Below are positions 1 to 4,241 of a stretch of 6,326 bases of DNA, piece by piece (positions within the stretch are counted from its first letter, which is position 1; each line of letters starts with the position of its first letter). The position numbers and the translations under genes are program-made. The notes beneath the pieces were generated by a model, which saw only the letters and a list, made by a program, of their open reading frames with translations, made no database searches and was not told the DNA's origin. The stretch covers positions 1 to 6,326 of the forward strand of contig JAKOWQ010000285.1 of the NCBI GenBank assembly GCA_029781465.1. Direction: 5' to 3'. This DNA is from Pseudomonadota bacterium. GTDB taxonomy: Bacteria > Pseudomonadota > Alphaproteobacteria > Sphingomonadales > Sphingomonadaceae.

Positions 1-343
1 GTGCCTCCATCTGCGCATCGGGGAACGGGACATAGCCGAACTCGTGCCCGGGATTGACCAGCTCGATCCCGACCGAGGCCGAGTTGACATCGGTGATACC
101 GCGCCAGTAGCTGCGCCCGGCGTGCCAGGCACGGCGATCCTCGCGCACCAGGCGGTGGACGGTTCCGTCTTCCTCGATGCAGTAATGCGCCGAAACGGGG
201 ACTTCGTTTTCGCCGTCGCACAGCCGCTCCAGCGCGGCCTCGGCGCTTGGCATGCCGGTGTAGTGGAGCACCACCATCGAGACCGGCAGCTGGCGCTCGT
301 TCCAGTTGGGAGACGGCGTCTCGAAGTCGATCAGTTCGCTCAT
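1..343 (-). CDS. N-acetylmuramoyl-L-alanine amidase, Amidase_2/AmpD type (C-terminus cut by window edge)
   Basis: The first 114 residues of a zinc amidase that cleaves the bond between N-acetylmuramic acid and L-alanine in peptidoglycan or its fragments. Visible family blocks are LHYTGM (residues 26-31; His27 fits the first zinc ligand), SAHYCIEEDGTVHRLV (51-66), RAWHAGRSYW (71-80) and SVGIELVNPGHE (90-101), where Glu94 fits the catalytic Glu of AmpD. The remaining His and Asp zinc ligands would lie beyond the left edge. The N-terminus begins MSELIDFETPSPNW with no signal peptide or lipobox, so I infer a cytoplasmic AmpD-like recycling enzyme rather than a periplasmic AmiA/AmiD type. The ATG (343-341) overlaps the chpT TGA as ATGA, with GAGG 4 nt upstream inside chpT, which suggests translational coupling. 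The family is secure; AmpD versus another subgroup is not, because the C-terminus is missing. Confidence 0.9.
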   Translation of the reverse strand, partial: MSELIDFETPSPNWNERQLPVSMVVLHYTGMPSAEAALERLCDGENEVPVSAHYCIEEDGTVHRLVREDRRAWHAGRSYWRGITDVNSASVGIELVNPGHEFGYVPFPDAQMEA

Positions 344-984
344 CGCGCCTCGGGCAGGACCGCGCCCATCACCAGCGCTTCTTCGCTGAGCGCGAATTGC
401 AGCCCCCCGCCGGCCTCCACGGCCAGTTTCTGGATCATCGCTGCGGGCGCCGTGCGGCTGGAGAGATCGGCCGCGTCCAGGGTTCCGTCGAGCGCCTGGC
501 CGACCAGCGGATCGAAAGCGATCTTCGGCCCCGCCGCGCGAACCACGATCTCGCTCGCGCCCTCACGCTGCTCGGCACCGATGTCGAGCGTGCCGCCGCG
601 TACCAGCGCCTCGATCCCGATCAGCGCCAGGTTGAGCAGCACCTTGACCGCATTCTTGGGCAGCATGGTGGCGCCCAGCGCCCAGTTGACGGTGATCCGT
701 CCGTTGTTGGCGACCAGCGCATCAACAAGCGCGCGCGGTTCTTCGACCGGCACACTTTCGCCAAAGCCGCCCGCCGCCCCAAAGGCGAGGCGGAAGAACT
801 TGAGCTTGTCGGCGCTGGTGCGGGCACTCTGTTCGAGCAGTTCCATGCAGCGCTTGCGCATTTCGGGGTCCTTCTCCTCGGCGAGGAGTTCAAGCCCGTT
901 GCTCATCGCCCCCACGGGGCTGAGCAGATCGTGGCACAGGCGCGAGCACAGCAGGCTGGCAAGATCGAGCGAAGCGGCAGTCAT
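340..984 (-). CDS. chpT: Histidine phosphotransferase ChpT
   Basis: A 214-residue cytoplasmic phosphotransfer protein. In Caulobacter, ChpT carries phosphate from the hybrid kinase CckA to CtrA and CpdR, which controls cell-cycle transcription and proteolysis. The hallmark is SRLCHDLLSPVGAMSNGLEL (residues 14-33), where His18 is the expected phosphorylated residue in a DHp-like helical hairpin (about 1-75). Residues of about 80-214 form the degenerate ATPase-like domain typical of ChpT; I see no N, G1 or G2 ATP-binding boxes, as expected for a phosphotransferase rather than a kinase. Length is normal for the family. The ATG at 984 has AGGGA at 995-991, 6 nt upstream. The gene lies 27 nt after the JAMM peptidase stop and overlaps the amidase by 4 nt, so it is probably the middle gene of one transcript. 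The CckA and CtrA partners are not in this window. Confidence 0.93.
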   Translation of the reverse strand: MTAASLDLASLLCSRLCHDLLSPVGAMSNGLELLAEEKDPEMRKRCMELLEQSARTSADKLKFFRLAFGAAGGFGESVPVEEPRALVDALVANNGRITVNWALGATMLPKNAVKVLLNLALIGIEALVRGGTLDIGAEQREGASEIVVRAAGPKIAFDPLVGQALDGTLDAADLSSRTAPAAMIQKLAVEAGGGLQFALSEEALVMGAVLPEAR

Positions 985-1011
985 GGAATATCCCTGTTAT
1001 CGAATACCCCC

Positions 1012-1407
1012 TTACCCTTGCACGAGTCGCAGGGGAAGCGCCTCGAATCCGTTTGCCCCGTCACGCCACCAGCTGACGGCGCCGTTCGCCACGATTGCCC
1101 AGATCCGCCCGTCGCCCGCCGCCTCCGCGCGGTCCTCCGCCGATGGTCCGGCGCGGCCATTGGGATGCGAATGGTAATAGCCCAGCACCTGCGGCCCGCC
1201 TTCGCGCGCGGCCTTGTGCGCGGCGATCAGTGCGGCGGGGTCGATCTCGAAATGGCGTTCGGGCCGGGGGTGGACATTGGCGCAGGGCCGCGCCAACTCG
1301 ATCCGCGCACCCTGCCCCAGCAGCACCCCGCAGGCTTCGCGCGGGTGCGCCCGTGCCGCTTCTTCGCGCAGTGTGGCCATCGTGCCACTTGTCACTTCGA
1401 GGTCCAT
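1012..1407 (-). CDS. JAMM/MPN (Mov34/PAD-1, Prok-JAB) family metallopeptidase
   Basis: A 131-residue single-domain protein with a complete JAMM zinc-protease signature: Glu24 in HPREACGVLLG (21-31), then HSHPNGRAGPSAED (79-92). This supplies His79 and His81 as zinc ligands, Ser89, and Asp92 as the third ligand in the HxHx7SxxD pattern. Such proteins cleave isopeptide or peptide bonds, in known bacterial cases removing peptides from ubiquitin-like sulfur carriers; no such carrier gene is visible here, so the substrate is unknown. I chose the ATG at 1407 because MDLEVTSGTMATL matches the usual first strand and helix of the family. The frame stays open to 1662, but that extension is antisense to rluD and looks spurious. 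ATG 1380 is an alternative but would delete the first strand. No good Shine-Dalgarno precedes 1407. It leads the operon with chpT and is divergent from rluD, 16 bp away. There is no signal peptide, so it is probably cytoplasmic. Confidence 0.88.
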   Translation of the reverse strand: MDLEVTSGTMATLREEAARAHPREACGVLLGQGARIELARPCANVHPRPERHFEIDPAALIAAHKAAREGGPQVLGYYHSHPNGRAGPSAEDRAEAAGDGRIWAIVANGAVSWWRDGANGFEALPLRLVQG

Positions 1408-1414
1408 CCCCAAC

Positions 1415-1424
1415 TTGCTAGCAA
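1415..1424. promoter_or_regulatory. Perfect palindrome in the divergent JAMM/rluD junction
   Basis: TTGCTAGCAA is a perfect 10-bp palindrome. It fills most of the 16-bp gap between the two divergent start codons, and its last base is the A of the rluD ATG. It contains CTAG, a tetranucleotide that is typically scarce in proteobacterial genomes. The symmetry is read directly from the sequence. A role as a shared operator or promoter element is inference only; I see no convincing -35/-10 pair on either strand. Confidence 0.3.
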
Positions 1425-2368
1425 TGAACGGGGGAGATTCCATCATTTCCGGCACGATTGCCGAAAGCGGGCAGCGGCTCGACAAGGCGCTGGCCGAGGC
1501 GAGCGGGCTTTCGCGTGAGCGAATCAAGGCGCTGCTGGGCGAAGGCCGGATTTCGCTGGCGGGCCAGGTGGCGCACCAGCCCAGTCTCAAGCCCGCCGCC
1601 GGCACCGCTTTTGCGATTCGCGTCCCCGAAGCCGCCCCCGCCGAAGCCCGGGCGCAGGCCATTCCCCTGACCGTCGTTTACGAGGACGAGCACCTGATCG
1701 TGGTCGACAAGCCCGCCGGGCTGGTGGTGCATCCCGCCGCGGGCAACCTCGACGGAACGCTGGTCAACGCGCTGCTCCACCATTGCCAGGGCCAGCTTTC
1801 GGGCATCGGCGGGGTCGCCCGGCCGGGGATTGTCCACCGCATCGACAAGGATACCTCTGGCCTGCTGGTGGTAGCCAAGACCGACAAGGCCCATGAAGGG
1901 CTGGCCCGCCAGTTCGCCGACCATTCGATCGAGCGCGCCTATCTGGCGCTGGTCGCGGGCCGTCCGGTTCCGCCCACCGGCACTGTGACCGGCGCAATTG
2001 CGCGCTCGACCGCCAACCGCAAGAAGATGGCCCTGGTCGAGGACGGACGGGGCAAGCATGCGGTGACCCATTACAGGACGCTTGAAACCTTCGCCGGCGC
2101 CAGCCTGGTCGAATGCCGGCTCGAAACCGGGCGCACCCACCAGGTGCGCCTTCACATGGCGTCAATCGGCCATGCGCTATTGGGCGATCCGGTTTATGGA
2201 CGCACCCCCGCGCAGCTCAGGCCACTGCTCAACCAGCTTCACTTCGCCCGCCAGGCGCTGCACGCCGCAGTACTCGGCTTCATCCACCCGGTTACGGGGG
2301 CCGCCTTGCGCTTTGAAAGCAAGCTGCCCGCCGACATGGAGGGGCTGTTGGTCGAATTGAGGAGCTAA
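1424..2368 (+). CDS. rluD: Large-subunit rRNA pseudouridine synthase, RluA family (RluD type)
   Basis: A 314-residue enzyme that isomerises uridine to pseudouridine in RNA; RluD modifies helix 69 of 23S rRNA (positions 1911, 1915 and 1917 in E. coli). An N-terminal S4-like RNA-binding domain covers about residues 17-64 (RLDKALAEASGLSRERIKAL onward). The catalytic domain follows, with DEHLIVVDKPAGLVVHPAAG (88-107) and PGIVHRIDKDTSGLLVVAK (134-152), where Asp141 is the catalytic aspartate. KHAVTHYR (211-218) and LETGRTHQVRLHMA (233-246) also match E. coli RluD closely, favouring RluD over RluA or RluC. The ATG at 1424 starts the recognisable protein; the open frame to 1214 is antisense to the JAMM gene and was excluded. 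No clear Shine-Dalgarno precedes this start, so translation may be leaderless or the promoter may lie inside the divergent gene. Confidence 0.93.
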   Translation: MNGGDSIISGTIAESGQRLDKALAEASGLSRERIKALLGEGRISLAGQVAHQPSLKPAAGTAFAIRVPEAAPAEARAQAIPLTVVYEDEHLIVVDKPAGLVVHPAAGNLDGTLVNALLHHCQGQLSGIGGVARPGIVHRIDKDTSGLLVVAKTDKAHEGLARQFADHSIERAYLALVAGRPVPPTGTVTGAIARSTANRKKMALVEDGRGKHAVTHYRTLETFAGASLVECRLETGRTHQVRLHMASIGHALLGDPVYGRTPAQLRPLLNQLHFARQALHAAVLGFIHPVTGAALRFESKLPADMEGLLVELRS

Positions 2369-2371
2369 AGC

Positions 2372-2391
2372 TGTTCTATTGTGGTAGAACA
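2372..2391. promoter_or_regulatory. Inverted repeat between rluD and rpoH (weak terminator or operator)
   Basis: TGTTCTA and TAGAACA are perfect 7-bp arms (2372-2378 and 2385-2391) separated by six bases (TTGTGG). The repeat starts 3 nt after the rluD stop and is followed by CTTTTCC. It could be a modest terminator for rluD, since the stem is only about 7 bp and the T-tract is short, or a binding site for a dimeric regulator upstream of rpoH. The repeat is certain; its function is not. Confidence 0.4.
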
Positions 2392-2437
2392 CTTTTCCAT
2401 GTGGCCGCCACCGGGGGATGCCTATTAAGGGTCCATC

Positions 2438-2446
2438 AAGGGTGAG
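2438..2446 (+). promoter_or_regulatory. Shine-Dalgarno-like AAGGGTGAG ahead of rpoH
   Basis: AAGGGTGAG ends 6 nt before the ATG at 2453, which is in frame with rpoH and would add MKGRVRK to its N-terminus. The homology-supported start at 2474 has AAAGGA (2456-2461) 12 nt upstream and only weak GAG elements nearer. The signal therefore favours the longer start, while protein similarity favours the shorter one. A second AAGGGT copy lies at 2427-2432, 11 bp upstream. Confidence 0.4.
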
Positions 2447-2473
2447 CCGACGATGAAAGGACGAGTGAGAAAG

Positions 2474-3394
2474 ATGTCCCAAGCCGAACGCAACCTTCCC
2501 GCCACCAGCGGGACCACGATGCCCAGCCTGGGCGGTGAGCAAAGCCTCAACCGCTATCTGGCCGAGATCAAGAAATTCCCGGTGCTGACCGCCGAGCAGG
2601 AATACATGCTCGCCAAGCGCTATGCCGAACATCAGGATCCCGATGCGGCCAAGCAGCTGGTCACCAGCCACCTGCGGCTCGTCGCGAAGATCGCGATGGG
2701 TTATCGCGGCTATGGTCTTCCGGTTTCCGAGTTGATTTCAGAAGGCAACATCGGCCTGATGCAGGGCGTCAAGAAATTCGAGCCCGATCGCGGTTTCCGC
2801 CTTGCAACCTACGCGATGTGGTGGATCAAGGCCTCGATCCAGGAATTCATCCTGCGCAGCTGGTCGCTGGTCAAGATGGGCACCACCGCCGCGCAGAAGA
2901 AGCTGTTCTTCAACCTGCGGCGGATGAAGAAGAACCTCGATGCCTATGAGGATACCGACCTCCATCCCGATCAGGTGAAGAAGATCGCTACCGATCTCGG
3001 CGTGTCCGAGACCGAGGTGGTCAATATGAACCGGCGGATGATGATGGGCGGCGATGCCAGCCTCAACGTCTCGTTCAACGAGGAAGGCGAAGGCCAGTGG
3101 CAGGACCTGCTGCAGGACGAACGCCCCTTGCAGGACCAGATCGCCGAGGAAAGCGAAGAGGCGCTGAACCGCCACGCGCTGCTGCTCGAAGCGATGGGCA
3201 GCCTCAACGAGCGCGAGCGTCACATCCTTACCCAGCGCCGCCTGATCGACGATCCCCAGACGCTCGAGGAACTGAGCCAGGAATACGATGTCAGCCGCGA
3301 ACGCGTCCGCCAGATCGAGGTGCGCGCCTTTGAAAAGCTGCAGAAGGCAATGCTGCGGATCGCGGGCGAACGACGGCTGCTGAGCGCGGCCTGA
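2474..3394 (+). CDS. rpoH: RNA polymerase heat-shock sigma factor RpoH (sigma-32)
   Basis: A 306-residue sigma-70-family factor that directs RNA polymerase to heat-shock promoters (chaperones, proteases). Region 1.2-like LNRYLAEIKKFPVLTAEQEY spans 25-44. Region 2, from LVTSHLRLVAKIAMGYRGYG to WSLVKM, spans about 62-135 and includes ATYAMWWIKASIQEFI. The RpoH-specific box QKKLFFNLR is at 141-149. Region 4 spans about 231-294, with the helix-turn-helix TLEELSQEYDVSRERVRQIE at 263-282. The RpoH box separates it from RpoD, RpoS and flagellar sigmas. I prefer ATG 2474 (MSQAERNLPAT) because the leader then resembles other alphaproteobacterial RpoH proteins. ATG 2453 is in frame, has a better Shine-Dalgarno, and would give 313 residues. 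It lies downstream of rluD across an 84-nt gap (measured to 2453), so it probably has its own promoter, though I could not identify a convincing -35/-10 or sigma-32 promoter. Many alphaproteobacteria carry two rpoH copies; whether this one does cannot be seen here. Confidence 0.95.
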   Translation: MSQAERNLPATSGTTMPSLGGEQSLNRYLAEIKKFPVLTAEQEYMLAKRYAEHQDPDAAKQLVTSHLRLVAKIAMGYRGYGLPVSELISEGNIGLMQGVKKFEPDRGFRLATYAMWWIKASIQEFILRSWSLVKMGTTAAQKKLFFNLRRMKKNLDAYEDTDLHPDQVKKIATDLGVSETEVVNMNRRMMMGGDASLNVSFNEEGEGQWQDLLQDERPLQDQIAEESEEALNRHALLLEAMGSLNERERHILTQRRLIDDPQTLEELSQEYDVSRERVRQIEVRAFEKLQKAMLRIAGERRLLSAA

Positions 3395-3409
3395 TCGCGA
3401 AGGCGATCA
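3392..3409 (+). terminator. Hairpin overlapping the rpoH stop codon
   Basis: TGATCGC (3392-3398), loop GAAG, GCGATCA (3403-3409) form a perfect 7-bp stem whose first three bases are the rpoH stop codon. No T-tract follows, so it is not a classical intrinsic terminator. It may stabilise the 3' end of the rpoH transcript, act with a termination factor, or be incidental. Confidence 0.3.
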
Positions 3410-3456
3410 TGGCGGCGATTGCGGGGCGGGCCAGGCTTGGTTAGTCTCTCCTCCTG

Positions 3457-4182
3457 ATGCTGCGCCTGCCCTCGCTTCCCCGCCCCGGCCCCAAGCGGGG
3501 CAGACTGTTCCGCCTTGGCTGGTGGGCGCTGCGGCTGACCGTATGGTTCGTGGTCGGTTCGGTCGGGCTGACCCTGGTTTACCGCGTGGTGCCGGTGCCG
3601 GTTACGCTGACCATGATCCTCGATCCCAACGGGTTCGAAAAGGACTGGACCCCGCTCAGCCGGATCGATCGTGACATGGTGGCCGCAGTGATCGCGGGCG
3701 AGGATGCCAAGTTCTGCAGCCACGGCGGCTTCGATACCGAGGCGATCGAGAAGGCGATCGAGCGCAACGCGCGTTCCAAACGGCTGCGCGGCGGATCGAC
3801 CATCAGCCAGCAGACCGCCAAGAACGTGTTCCTGTGGCAGGGCACCGGCTGGACCCGCTATGCCCGCAAGGGGCTGGAAGTGTGGTTCACCGTGCTGATC
3901 GAGAACCTGTGGAGCAAGCGGCGGATCATGGAGGTTTACCTCAACGTCGCGGAAACCGGGATCGGCACCTACGGAGTAGAGGCCGGAGCCCAGCGCTATT
4001 TCAGACACTCGGCAGCCCATCTTGACCGGATCGAAGCGGCGCGGATTGCCGCCGCGCTCCCCGCGCCCAAACGGCGCGCGGTCGTTTCACCCGGCGGCTT
4101 CACCCGCCGCCACGGCAACACCATCGCTAAACGCAGCGGAGTGGTGCGCAACGAAGCGCTCGACGCCTGCGTCTACTACTGA
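3457..4182 (+). CDS. mtgA: Monofunctional biosynthetic peptidoglycan transglycosylase MtgA (GT51)
   Basis: A 241-residue inner-membrane enzyme that polymerises lipid II into glycan strands. It has a short basic cytoplasmic N-terminus and one transmembrane segment at about residues 22-45 (WWALRLTVWFVVGSVGLTLV), then the periplasmic GT51 domain. All GT51 motifs are present: EDAKFCSHGGFD (82-93), with Glu82 the expected catalytic base; GGSTISQQTAKNVFL (112-126); RKGLEVWFTVLIE (137-149), with the second conserved Glu at 141; and KRRIMEVYLNVAETG (154-168). There is no transpeptidase domain, and the length is normal for MtgA. The ATG at 3457 is the first possible one after an in-frame TAG at 3442. 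Its leader lacks a Shine-Dalgarno and instead carries CTCCTCC. It follows rpoH by 62 nt on the same strand and converges with the downstream receptor gene. Confidence 0.94.
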   Translation: MLRLPSLPRPGPKRGRLFRLGWWALRLTVWFVVGSVGLTLVYRVVPVPVTLTMILDPNGFEKDWTPLSRIDRDMVAAVIAGEDAKFCSHGGFDTEAIEKAIERNARSKRLRGGSTISQQTAKNVFLWQGTGWTRYARKGLEVWFTVLIENLWSKRRIMEVYLNVAETGIGTYGVEAGAQRYFRHSAAHLDRIEAARIAAALPAPKRRAVVSPGGFTRRHGNTIAKRSGVVRNEALDACVYY

Positions 4183-4184
4183 GC

Positions 4185-4217
4185 AAAAAAAGAAAGGGGC
4201 GCCGAAGCGCCCCTTTC
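4185..4217 (-). terminator. Strong intrinsic terminator for the TonB receptor, possibly bidirectional
   Basis: Two perfect 11-bp arms, GAAAGGGGCGC (4192-4202) and GCGCCCCTTTC (4207-4217), flank the loop CGAA. Read on the minus strand the loop is TTCG, and the stem is followed directly by seven Ts (complement of A4185-A4191), a textbook intrinsic terminator 25 nt after the receptor stop codon. On the plus strand the hairpin begins 10 nt after the mtgA stop but is followed only by CCCATTTCG, so it may terminate mtgA less efficiently. Confidence 0.88.
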
Positions 4218-4241
4218 CCATTTCGTGATCCTGACCTGCGA

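Noticed and set aside
1214..1423. Upstream extension of the rluD frame
   Set aside because: It is antisense to the JAMM motif region, and the recognisable RluD protein starts at the ATG at 1424.
44..1518. Long plus-strand open frames (44-1177 and 247-1518)
   Set aside because: They lie opposite the amidase, chpT and JAMM genes, have Arg/Ala/Pro-rich compositions without any domain, and are typical shadow frames of GC-rich DNA.
1408..1662. N-terminal extension of the JAMM frame up to 1662
   Set aside because: The extra 85 residues are low-complexity and antisense to the well-conserved rluD start and S4 domain; the family-like N-terminus begins at 1407.
1418..2155. 245-residue minus-strand frame opposite rluD
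   Set aside because: No recognisable domain; rluD on the opposite strand has full catalytic motifs. Treated as a shadow.
2373..2390. LexA (SOS) box reading of the rluD-rpoH inverted repeat
   Set aside because: The alphaproteobacterial LexA site is a direct GTTC-N7-GTTC repeat; here the halves are inverted with a different spacing.
2401..2411. Small GTGGC-C-GCCAC palindrome
   Set aside because: Five-base arms with a one-base centre are expected by chance in GC-rich sequence and cannot form a useful hairpin.
2387..2452. Extracytoplasmic-function or sigma-32 promoter before rpoH
   Set aside because: GAAC (2387-2390) has no matching CGTT or GTC at the right spacing, and no CTTGAAA/CCCCAT pair is present. 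TATTAA at 2423-2428 is only a weak -10 with no -35.
3220..4020. 266-residue minus-strand frame opposite the rpoH end and mtgA
   Set aside because: No recognisable domain, and it spans two well-supported genes and their junction. Treated as a shadow.
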